Below, one piece after another: positions 9,598 to 16,804 of a stretch of DNA of 64,000 bases (position 1 is its first letter; each line of letters opens with the position of its first letter). The position numbers and the translations under genes were made by a program. The notes below the pieces were generated by a model that did not search any database, was not told the origin of the DNA, and was given only the letters and a program-made list of their open reading frames with translations. The stretch is from assembly GCF_009363555.1 (NCBI RefSeq), contig NZ_CP045372.1:1871501-1935500 (forward strand). The letters are read 5' to 3'. The stretch comes from Sulfitobacter sp. THAF37 (lineage in GTDB: Bacteria; Pseudomonadota; Alphaproteobacteria; Rhodobacterales; Rhodobacteraceae).

Positions 9598-9810
9598 ATG
9601 AATTACCTGCTCGCCATACTGCTGCCGCCGCTCTCGATCTTTCTGACGGGGCACCCGATTCTGGGAATCGTGATCTTTCTGATCTGGATTCCGGCCCTGC
9701 TGTTCAGCGGTGGGCTGACCCACCCGATGTTCATTCTGCTGGCCTGGTTCCTGATCTTCTCGTCGCGCGAACGGGCCGCCCGCGCCGAGGACTTGCGCGC
9801 GCGCCGCTGA
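9598..9810 (+). CDS. Small membrane protein, YqaE/Pmp3-like
   Basis: 70 aa with two hydrophobic helices: residues 3-33 (LLAILLPPLSIFLTGHPILG region) and 43-53 (MFILLAWFLIF). LPPLSIFL followed by LIWIPALL resembles the Pmp3/UPF0057 pattern, but the second helix is shorter than usual, so assignment is tentative. A basic tail (RERAARAEDLRARR) follows. It ends 41 bp before ychF and may be co-transcribed with it. Confidence 0.6.
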   Translation: MNYLLAILLPPLSIFLTGHPILGIVIFLIWIPALLFSGGLTHPMFILLAWFLIFSSRERAARAEDLRARR

Positions 9811-9851
9811 CCCCCTAGGAGGGCGCAGACGCAAGAACAAGGGGCCGCATC

Positions 9852-10949
9852 ATGGGTTTCAAAATGGGTATCGTCGGGCTGCCGAATGTCGGCAAGTCCA
9901 CGCTGTTTAACGCGCTGACGCGCACGGCGGCGGCGCAGGCGGCGAACTTTCCCTTTTGCACCATCGAACCCAACGTCGGCGAGGTCGCCGTACCCGACGC
10001 GCGGCTGGACAAGCTGGCCGAGATTGCCAAGTCGAAGTCGATCATTCCGACCCGGATGACCTTTGTCGACATCGCGGGGCTGGTCAAAGGGGCCTCCAAG
10101 GGCGAGGGGCTGGGCAACCAGTTCCTGGCCAACATCCGCGAAGTGGATGCCATTGCCCATGTCCTGCGCTGTTTCGAAGACGGCGACGTGACGCATGTGG
10201 AGGGCCGCGTGGACCCGGTGGCGGACGCCGAGACTATTGAGACCGAGCTGATGCTGGCGGACATCGAAAGCATCGAGAAGCGCCTGCAGAACATCGTCCG
10301 CAAGGTCCGTGGCGGCGACAAGGAAGCGGTTCAGCAGGAACGCCTGATGCGCGCGGCGCTGGAGGTCCTGGAAGCGGGCAAGCCCGCCCGCGTCGTCGAG
10401 GTGGACGAAGAAGACCGCAAGGCCTGGCGCATGCTGCAGCTGCTGACGACCAAGCCCGTGCTCTATGTCTGCAACGTGGGCGAGGCGGAGGCCGCCGAGG
10501 GCAATGCGCTTTCCGCGAAGGTGGCCGAAATGGCCGCGGCCCAGGGCAATGCTCATGTGATCATCTCTGCCCAGATCGAGGAAGAGATCAGCCAGCTTGA
10601 CCGCGAAGAGGCCGAGATGTTCCTTGACGAAATGGGGCTGACCGAGGCCGGTCTCGACCGGCTGATCCGGGCGGGCTACGAGCTGCTGCACCTGGAGACC
10701 TATTTCACCGTCGGCCCGAAAGAGGCGCGCGCCTGGACCATCAAGTCCGGCACCTCTGCCCCCAAGGCGGCCGGGGTGATCCACGGCGATTTCGAAAAGG
10801 GTTTCATCCGCGCCGAAACCATCGCCTACGACGACTTCGTGTCGCTGGGCGGCGAGGGACCGGCCAAGGACGCAGGCAAGATGCGCGCCGAGGGCAAGGC
10901 CTACGTGGTCAAGGACGGCGATGTGCTGCACTTTCTGTTCAATACCTAA
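9852..10949 (+). CDS. ychF: Ribosome-associated GTPase/ATPase YchF (OBG family)
   Basis: 365 aa. P-loop GLPNVGKS (residues 9-16), switch region [19 protein letters not shown]3 [17 protein letters not shown], and a C-terminal TGS domain with [19 protein letters not shown] and [12 protein letters not shown]. YchF binds ribosomes and is unusual in preferring ATP. Start at 9852; a second ATG lies four codons in. The gene is commonly found near pth and rplY in alphaproteobacteria, as here. Confidence 0.97.
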   Translation: MGFKMGIVGLPNVGKSTLFNALTRTAAAQAANFPFCTIEPNVGEVAVPDARLDKLAEIAKSKSIIPTRMTFVDIAGLVKGASKGEGLGNQFLANIREVDAIAHVLRCFEDGDVTHVEGRVDPVADAETIETELMLADIESIEKRLQNIVRKVRGGDKEAVQQERLMRAALEVLEAGKPARVVEVDEEDRKAWRMLQLLTTKPVLYVCNVGEAEAAEGNALSAKVAEMAAAQGNAHVIISAQIEEEISQLDREEAEMFLDEMGLTEAGLDRLIRAGYELLHLETYFTVGPKEARAWTIKSGTSAPKAAGVIHGDFEKGFIRAETIAYDDFVSLGGEGPAKDAGKMRAEGKAYVVKDGDVLHFLFNT

Positions 10950-11346
10950 GCCGTTCGGACCGGCGCGGGCCCTCTGCGTGTGAAATCGAAAATGGCGCTG
11001 AAGTCGTCTGAACGCACCCGCGACGTCCAGATCGCTTTGAAGAGACGCGTGTCCGAATTCGGCCCGATCGACAGGCAGAAACGGCTGTGGCGGGCGCCGA
11101 CGCGCCGAGGCCGGAAAGCACAGCTTTCACGCGAAAGTCCGTATGCCATGAGGCCAGACCCTTGTTCTGCGTTGGCCGAACACACGGAAAAGCCCCGCGG
11201 ATGCCGCTGGCAAATCCGTGTCAAATCCCCGCGGCCCCGTCGGCGATACCGGAGAGCAGACCGATTATCATGCATGTCGCATGAGAGATCAGAAAAGCGC
11301 CTTTTTCACCTTGTTTCCCGGCTCATGCCCCTCTAAACGGGTCAGC
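10950..11346. other. Intergenic region, no gene seen
   Basis: About 400 bp between ychF and tRNA-Ser. Open frames here on either strand are compositionally unconvincing and lack ribosome binding sites. It must contain the tRNA promoter. No repeat or terminator recognised. Confidence 0.35.
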
Positions 11347-11436
11347 GGAGACGTGGCCGAGTGGTCGAAGGCGCTCCCCTGCTAAGGGAGTAGGCCCGGA
11401 AGGGTCTCGAGGGTTCGAATCCCTTCGTCTCCGCCA
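11347..11436 (+). tRNA. tRNA-Ser(GCT)
   Basis: 90 nt folding as a class II tRNA: acceptor GGAGACG (11347-11353) pairs with CGTCTCC (11426-11432), followed by G and an encoded CCA. The anticodon stem CTCCC/GGGAG encloses loop CTGCTAA with anticodon GCT, reading AGC/AGU serine codons. A long variable arm (TAGGCCCGGAAGGGTCTC) and T-arm GGGTTCGAATCCC follow. This intact copy is the left junction of the island; its 3' 68 nt are duplicated at 35900. Confidence 0.97.
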
Positions 11437-11439
11437 CAA
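11369..11439 (+). repeat. attL: 71-bp direct repeat (3' part of tRNA-Ser)
   Basis: Identical over 71 bp to 35900-35970. It covers the tRNA from the end of the D-arm through CCA plus 3 nt (CAA). Typical of tyrosine-integrase insertion into a tRNA 3' end with the tRNA restored. Confidence 0.95.
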
Positions 11440-11621
11440 CCCTCTGAAATCGCTTGTATTTCATGTAGCCGCAGTATGGCGGCAGGGGTATTTGGGGAGC
11501 GGCCTCGTTTCCAAACGGTAATCCTGTCAGTCAGGCGCTCATTGACGAATTGCCCCGAAAACCTTGAGATTCAATGGGAATCCGTTTCTTCTGCGGGAAA
11601 ACCGATTGAGGGGCAGTTTTC

Positions 11622-12644
11622 ATGGCAGAGAGATTCCACATAGCCGAGTGGTACGGTCATCCGTACATGGACATCGCCCCCATTGATCGGGTCCGCCTTG
11701 CCCAGCACCGGGTCGGCGCTCACACGATGAAAAAGGCCGACATCAAGAGGCTTGCAGCGCTCCAGGAAAAGGTCATCGGCGCCCAGCTGACGCCGCGCGA
11801 GCAAGATCGGCTTGATGTCCTTACCGCCCTATTCGAGCAGCAACAGGAGGGTGAACAGCCGTGCCCCTTCCGAACTGACATGGATCACGCGACCTGCACC
11901 AAACCTGGCGGGGTATGCTCGCTGCGCCTCTACACTGATGATGACGGCCCCTTTCGACCGGTGGAGGGCGATCGCGGCATGATACGGGCCCTCTGCCCTT
12001 ACCGCTTTCACCAGGATAACGCCGCATTCCGGCACATCGGCAATCGACTACTCGGAGACCCTACCCCTAGCCAGGCCGGAGAGGTTGGGTTTCTGGAATC
12101 GACAGGCAACCTGGACAGCGCGCCCGGCGAAGATGTCGGGCGTATCGACATGATCCTCGTCGCCGAAAACACCCCGGAGGGGGCTGAAATGAAGTGGTGC
12201 GCCGTAGAGGTGCAGGCGGTCTACTTCTCGGGCCGCGAGATGGCGATCGAGTTCGGGGACATACAAGAGCGCCAAGGCGTGGCGGCGATGCCGGTCGAGG
12301 GTCGCCGTCCGGACTATCGGAGCAGCGGACCGAAGCGCCTGATGCCACAGCTCCAGATCAAAGTGCCAACGCTCAGACGATGGGGAAAGAAGATGGCCCT
12401 TCTGGTTGACCGGGCTTTCTTCCTCTCAATGGGCGAAATGCAGCGCGTCGAGCACCTCTCGAACTGCGATGTCGTCTGGTTCCTCGCCGACTTCGTCCGA
12501 GAGCCAGGGGAGGACCGATATCGGCTGGAAATCGTTGACGAGTTCGGGACCACGCTTGAGAGTGCGATTGAGGGCTTGACGGGCGGCATCCCGGTATCGC
12601 TTGAGGAATTCGAGGGCCGAATCGCCGGAAAAATCTTGCCCTAA
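11622..12644 (+). CDS. NotI-family type II restriction endonuclease
   Basis: 340 aa; GAGGGG upstream of the ATG. The N-terminal FHIAEWYGHPY resembles NotI's opening (AEFFGHRVY). Four cysteines, Cys81 (PCPFR), Cys92 (TCTK), Cys99 (GGVCS) and Cys125 (LCPYR), have the order of NotI's iron-binding Cys4 site. Asp176 (GRIDMILV) with Glu196-x-Gln198 (CAVEVQAVYFSG) matches NotI's PD-(D/E)xQ active site. From family knowledge it should make double-strand breaks at a GC-rich site; the exact site is not deducible. The cognate methyltransferase starts 73 bp downstream. Residues 35-75 look like an insertion relative to NotI. Confidence 0.82.
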   Translation: MAERFHIAEWYGHPYMDIAPIDRVRLAQHRVGAHTMKKADIKRLAALQEKVIGAQLTPREQDRLDVLTALFEQQQEGEQPCPFRTDMDHATCTKPGGVCSLRLYTDDDGPFRPVEGDRGMIRALCPYRFHQDNAAFRHIGNRLLGDPTPSQAGEVGFLESTGNLDSAPGEDVGRIDMILVAENTPEGAEMKWCAVEVQAVYFSGREMAIEFGDIQERQGVAAMPVEGRRPDYRSSGPKRLMPQLQIKVPTLRRWGKKMALLVDRAFFLSMGEMQRVEHLSNCDVVWFLADFVREPGEDRYRLEIVDEFGTTLESAIEGLTGGIPVSLEEFEGRIAGKILP

Positions 12645-12717
12645 GGACTTGCCTGATTCATTGTTCATTGATAATCGCGCGGCAAAAACAAAACTAGAAC
12701 ATTCTCAGGCGGACACC

Positions 12718-13848
12718 ATGACCCTCACAGCAATCGACCTCTTCTGCGGTGCCGGAGGCCTCTCCGCTGGCCTGGAGATGGCCGGATTCCGGGTTCTTGC
12801 GGGTGTCGATCTGTTTGAAGCTGCCGGCAAGACCTTCGAGGATACGCACCCGGAGGCGAGGTTTATCGGCAAACCGATCGAGGATGTGACGATCGAGGAG
12901 CTGGTTGAGACCACCGGGGTTCAACCCGGAAAGTTGACCGTGCTCGCCGGAGGCCCGCCCTGTCAAGCTTACTCGGTCTACAATCACCAGCGCGGCATGC
13001 ATGATGAACGGGCCGTCTTGTTCAAGCAATATCTCCGGATCGTCGAGGGCATGCAGCCGGAATGGATCGTCATGGAGAACGTGATGGGGATCTACTCCAT
13101 CGGCGGCGGCGAAGCGGTCCGGGCGATCAAGGCCGAGCTCCGGAAGCTCGGATACGAAGTCGAAGAGCAGGTCCTCAAGGCCGAGGAATTCGGCGTTCCC
13201 CAGGAGCGCCGCCGGGTCGTCTTTATCGGCAACCGCATCGGCGCGCCCATTCGGCACCCTGAGCCCACTCATGGTGAGGGCTTGGAGCCGTTCACGACCA
13301 TCAAAGACGCGATTGGCGATCTGGTCGCTATCGAGAACGGCGAGGATCGCGGCCCGGTCGGCTACGCCAAGCCGGCCTGGGGCGACTTCCAGAAGTATGC
13401 TCGCTCGAAGGCTTCTCGGACCGTCCACAATCACAGCGCCCCGAAGCTCGGCAAGATCAACGTCGAGCGGATGGCTCACATCCCGCCCGGCGGCAGCTGG
13501 CGCGACATCCCGTTCGACCTCCTGCCTGCCGGCATGAAGCGGGCGAAGCGGTCGGACCACACCAAGCGGTACGGCCGGATGACCTGGAACGGTCTGTCCT
13601 GCACGGTCCTCACAAAATGCGATGTTCATTGGGGGGCCTATATCCACCCGGAACAGGACCGGGCCATCTCGGTGCGGGAGGCTGCCAGGCTGCAGGCGTT
13701 CCCGGACTGGTTCGAGTTCTCCGGATCCAGGACAGATCAGTACGTCCAGGTCGGGAATGCGGTCCCTCCTCTGCTCGGTCGTGCGATCGGCCAAACGATC
13801 CGCCAGCTGATCGAGGAGAGCTCCAGGAGCAAGATCGCAGCCGAATGA
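12718..13848 (+). CDS. DNA (cytosine-5)-methyltransferase
   Basis: 376 aa. SAM-dependent C5 methylation, presumably protecting the site cut by the NotI-like enzyme upstream. Motif I DLFCGAGGLSAGLEMAG (7-23), motif IV GGPPCQAYS with catalytic Cys82, motif VI MENV, motif VIII QERRRVVFIGNR, motif IX REAARLQAFPDWF and motif X QVGNAVPP are all intact. The start at MTLTAID is chosen because it opens directly into motif I; the frame is open further upstream into the endonuclease gene. A strong terminator follows the stop at once. A role as the DruM-like partner of the helicase operon is conceivable but less likely given the adjacent endonuclease. Confidence 0.95.
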   Translation: MTLTAIDLFCGAGGLSAGLEMAGFRVLAGVDLFEAAGKTFEDTHPEARFIGKPIEDVTIEELVETTGVQPGKLTVLAGGPPCQAYSVYNHQRGMHDERAVLFKQYLRIVEGMQPEWIVMENVMGIYSIGGGEAVRAIKAELRKLGYEVEEQVLKAEEFGVPQERRRVVFIGNRIGAPIRHPEPTHGEGLEPFTTIKDAIGDLVAIENGEDRGPVGYAKPAWGDFQKYARSKASRTVHNHSAPKLGKINVERMAHIPPGGSWRDIPFDLLPAGMKRAKRSDHTKRYGRMTWNGLSCTVLTKCDVHWGAYIHPEQDRAISVREAARLQAFPDWFEFSGSRTDQYVQVGNAVPPLLGRAIGQTIRQLIEESSRSKIAAE

Positions 13849-13850
13849 GA

Positions 13851-13879
13851 AAAAGCCCCGCCAATTCAGCGGGGCTTTT
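13851..13879 (+). terminator. Rho-independent terminator after the methyltransferase
   Basis: AAAAGCCCCGC (13851-13861) pairs with GCGGGGCTTTT (13869-13879) around a 7-nt loop, 2 bp after the methyltransferase stop. It can also terminate transcripts arriving on the minus strand from the 14-16 kb genes. Confidence 0.88.
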
Positions 13880-14011
13880 CGCTGCTCGATCACGCCGCAA
13901 GAAGGGCGGCGCCCGAGGCTGCGGGGTTTTCACATCGCGGCACTCGCTAACTGCCCAGCGTCCACCCCATCCCGTGGAGCGCTCCAGCGGCAGGGGTACG
14001 CGGTGAATCTA

Positions 14012-14644
14012 TCAGTTCTGCCGCATCCTCTCTGCCGCGTCGAAGAGATCTCCGCGGGCCTCGACGAGACTCTTGGAGAACCGCCCGATGAACACGCCCT
14101 CCTGCCTCGGTGGCCGGATGATCCCAGACCAGAAGCCGTCGACCTCGAGCTTCAGGATATACGTCCAATGCCAGTCCTGGAGCCTCCATCCGGTTTCGAC
14201 GGTCCGCCAATTCCGATGAGCGATGAACGAGGACCGCCGATCTGCTCCGGATGCGAAGGCATCCAATTCTCGAAGCTCTGCCCCCAGGTCCCGTATATGC
14301 TCACGAGCGTGGAGCATCGCGATGTGCGCACTCATCGTGATATCGATCTTGCGCCGAAGCTCTGACACCTTCAACGAACTCGGTCGACGGATCTTCGAAG
14401 CATCCCGGAGTTCGAGCCGCAATGATTTCATCGGCATCGACGTGCAGGCCCCCATGGGGAGGAGGTTGGCGAGGTCCGACATCCAGCTTTCGATCTCCTG
14501 CGAGATGTCGATTGCCCGTACGATCTCGGCCTGGCTCCGGGCAAACTCCGGGGTCATCAGATACTCTTCATCCTGAAGTTTCTTGATGTGGGCGAGTATG
14601 GAGAGCGCGCGCTTCCGGGTCCTCTCGACGAATTTGACAGTCAT
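14012..14644 (-). CDS. Hypothetical protein
   Basis: 210 aa, not recognised. Its start overlaps the stop of the HEAGH-motif gene (ATGA), so they form an operon. The protein is helix-rich with charged N-terminal residues (ERTRKRALSILAHIKKLQDEEYL), a central Arg/Lys-rich region (KVSELRRKIDI) and aromatic strands (WRLQDWHWTYILKLEVDGFW). No signal peptide or transmembrane segment. Probably island-specific. Confidence 0.65.
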   Translation of the reverse strand: MTVKFVERTRKRALSILAHIKKLQDEEYLMTPEFARSQAEIVRAIDISQEIESWMSDLANLLPMGACTSMPMKSLRLELRDASKIRRPSSLKVSELRRKIDITMSAHIAMLHAREHIRDLGAELRELDAFASGADRRSSFIAHRNWRTVETGWRLQDWHWTYILKLEVDGFWSGIIRPPRQEGVFIGRFSKSLVEARGDLFDAAERMRQN

Positions 14645-15165
14645 GCGGCAACCTCGCTGCCGTCATCGAAGCACTTGAGCTTTCGGGCGCGTTCCATGCG
14701 GGCCTCGACGATCAGTCGGCGCGCTGCCTTGATCAGCTTTTCACGAAGCTCTCCTAGGAGGAGGTCGGCAACCACGGCTGCTGCCGCTGCGAGCCCGTCA
14801 GCGTCAATCTCGGGCTCGGCGCGGCAGAGCTTCCAGTCGCTTGGCGACATCGCGGCAGGCTCGTCGAAGACGAACTCCCAATAGTTTTCCTCGACGGCTC
14901 TATCATCGCGCTCGAACCAGATCGCCTCCGCGACAGCCCCGGCGACGCCGATTGCCCGCCAGACGTCCGGTCTGCTCTCAGAGCCAGCGAAGATCTGGAC
15001 ACGTCCAAGCCATGTTTTCTCGTCTAGCGCATTCGCGCGCGGTGTCGGCCAGATCGCTGCGCGGGCGACATCGACACAGAAATGTTCGGCGATCACGATG
15101 TGTCCGGCTTCATGCATGGCGGCTCCCCGTCGATCGCGTGAATTGATGCGTTGGATCTTCATCAT
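14641..15165 (-). CDS. Small M41-like metalloprotease-motif protein
   Basis: 174 aa. His18-Glu-Ala-Gly-His22 is a zincin HExxH motif in the AMHEAGHIVIAEHF context seen in FtsH (M41) protease domains, and GVAGAVAEAIWF resembles the M41 helix after the active site. There is no AAA domain or membrane segment, so it would be a stand-alone protease domain as found in some phages and integrative elements. A third metal ligand is not evident from sequence alone. Two adjacent start Met codons at 15165 and 15162. Coupled by ATGA to the 210-aa gene downstream. Confidence 0.6.
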   Translation of the reverse strand: MMKIQRINSRDRRGAAMHEAGHIVIAEHFCVDVARAAIWPTPRANALDEKTWLGRVQIFAGSESRPDVWRAIGVAGAVAEAIWFERDDRAVEENYWEFVFDEPAAMSPSDWKLCRAEPEIDADGLAAAAAVVADLLLGELREKLIKAARRLIVEARMERARKLKCFDDGSEVAA

Positions 15166-15273
15166 TGTCGGCCTGCCTGTCTGTTGAGATCGTTATACTT
15201 GGACCACGACCACCAATCTAAGGCGCCCGAACTAGAGGGCCTGGTGGGTCGTGGTGGTGGGCGCGACTGGTGA

Positions 15274-15636
15274 TCAGCCGTCGTAGTCGAAGCCGTCGAG
15301 CAAGATGTAGGCAAGCTCGAGCGGGTCATGGTGCAGGCTCGTGTGATATGCGTCCGCCCCCCCGAGATGGACGCCGGAATCCGGGATAGGCCCGAACGTC
15401 GTCACAGTCCACGACGAGACCCCTTTTGAGAAGTGCCGGGTGACGGTGTATTCCGGGATGTCGCCGGCGGGCAGATCGAAGGGGTCGGGGCACTCTGCGG
15501 CCCGAAGCGCCGTAGCGAGCTTCTCGGCCTTTCGGCTAGTGCGCGTGTTCCGGGATGTAGTCGGCGTTCGGGTCGGTCTCGAGGCCATCAAGCCAATTTC
15601 CGGCGGTGCGCTGTGTAATGCGTTCTTCCTCTTCAT
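15274..15636 (-). CDS. Hypothetical protein
   Basis: 120 aa (or 104 from an internal Met at codon 17); no clear ribosome binding site at either. The N-terminus is Thr/Arg-rich and probably disordered (RPTRTPTTSRNTRTSRKAEK); the C-terminal half is acidic with DPLELAYILLDGFDYDG. Not recognised. In the same orientation as its neighbours, 47 bp downstream of the next gene. Confidence 0.5.
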   Translation of the reverse strand: MKRKNALHSAPPEIGLMASRPTRTPTTSRNTRTSRKAEKLATALRAAECPDPFDLPAGDIPEYTVTRHFSKGVSSWTVTTFGPIPDSGVHLGGADAYHTSLHHDPLELAYILLDGFDYDG

Positions 15637-15683
15637 CTAATGTGGCGGCGGGAAGGAAGACTTCCCCCCAGCCAAGACTGGTG

Positions 15684-16091
15684 TCATGCGGCGATGGAGT
15701 AGTGGCTCATCGCGTGAGCGGTGATGATTCCCGCCTGCTCGGCGGTGATCTCCATGTCCCAGCCCTCTTTCTGATAAGAGGGCTTCTCGATCCGCTCGAC
15801 GCTCTTCAGGAGCCAGCCGTTGGCGCCACGCTCAATGATGACCCTGGTGGTCGTGATGTTGCGCGACTTCTTGGCGTATGCCGAGCCGGGTCCGGCGGGA
15901 GAAAAAGTCAGGCGGGCGCTGCGGCGGTCCTTCACCAGCAGTCCCGAGGCATCGAGCTTCTGCTCCGCGCGCTGCACCAGTTCCTCGAGCTCGTAGTAGA
16001 CGCTGATCGTGTGCGCGTAGGCGTTACCGGCGGTCTCGGACAGCACGACGTTGATCTTGTGGCGGTTCTTCTCGTTGATCTGGATCTTCAT
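15684..16091 (-). CDS. Hypothetical protein
   Basis: 135 aa from MKIQINEKNRHKIN, chosen because GAGGAAACAG lies just upstream; longer in-frame starts would overlap the neighbouring gene. Mixed alpha/beta pattern with two conserved-looking strands (ARLTFSPAGP, TTRVIIERGANGWLL) suggesting a small phage- or plasmid-type fold. No known motif, signal peptide or membrane segment. Function unknown. Confidence 0.6.
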   Translation of the reverse strand: MKIQINEKNRHKINVVLSETAGNAYAHTISVYYELEELVQRAEQKLDASGLLVKDRRSARLTFSPAGPGSAYAKKSRNITTTRVIIERGANGWLLKSVERIEKPSYQKEGWDMEITAEQAGIITAHAMSHYSIAA

Positions 16092-16116
16092 CTTCTGTTT
16101 CCTCATTAATTTCCGT

Positions 16117-16389
16117 TCAACGGCGGATAGGCTGGTATTCGGCGAAGAAGGCATCAAACGAAGAGGTGTGGGCAGTGCTCATGGTGCCCTTGAAACCCTC
16201 GTAGACCCATCCGATCTTCTCATCGAAGAAGACCCTCAAGTTGCGATCTCCGGCAAAAGTGCGGTTCGCACCGACCAGGTTCAGGTAAATCCGGCGATCC
16301 TTCCAGATCGAGGTGCTGTAGACATATGCCTTGCCGTCGAGCTCCGTCCTGACCTCATCCAGGTTTTCCCTGAGCGCCTGCTCATTCAT
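16117..16389 (-). CDS. Hypothetical protein
   Basis: 90 aa. The Met at 16389 is preferred over the one at 16404 because AAGGA is placed 7-8 nt upstream of it; the first Met lacks a site. Contains IYLNLVGANRTFAGDRNLRVFF and ends SSFDAFFAEYQPIRR. Not recognised. 25 bp upstream of the 135-aa gene, same strand, probably co-transcribed. Confidence 0.55.
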   Translation of the reverse strand: MNEQALRENLDEVRTELDGKAYVYSTSIWKDRRIYLNLVGANRTFAGDRNLRVFFDEKIGWVYEGFKGTMSTAHTSSFDAFFAEYQPIRR

Positions 16390-16804
16390 GTCTTCGTCCT
16401 TCATAATAGGGCGCTCAATCCCGCCCGATGATGAAGACAGAATAATCGGCAGAAAGGTGGCAAGGAACTGAAATTATTGCGCTCTTTTCTGAAATGAAAA
16501 GCATTACGGCGAATCTAGATCACCCTTTCGTGAGGAGTTTGAATAATGAAAAACGGATTGAGACGGAGTCATTTAGCGGGCTCTTGAGGGCGACCCGATG
16601 CTTGGAACTGGCCTGGACGGAAAAGCAGGTCAGACAGATGACTTCCGGAAAAAATTTTGCCATCGCATGAATGATAGCTGCGACGGCGCCGAAATTCCAT
16701 TCACTCAGCACTGCCATTCCAACACCGATCGCGTACTTAATACCGGCCCCACGCCGCCGCCGATGAACAACGCGGGGCTGGATTCGAACGCCATCCACTC
16801 TCCC
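16390..16804. other. Intergenic region, no convincing gene
   Basis: About 415 bp and visibly more AT-rich than its surroundings (for example 16430-16560). It likely holds the promoter for the minus-strand gene run that ends near 14012. A 92-codon minus frame is present but has no ribosome binding site or coding signature. Confidence 0.35.

Noticed and set aside
12694-13893. 399-codon minus frame opposite the methyltransferase
   Set aside because: The plus strand has all m5C methyltransferase motifs; this is its mirror.
16520-16798. 92-codon minus ORF before the DUF927 gene
   Set aside because: No ribosome binding site, no motif, in an AT-rich presumed promoter region.
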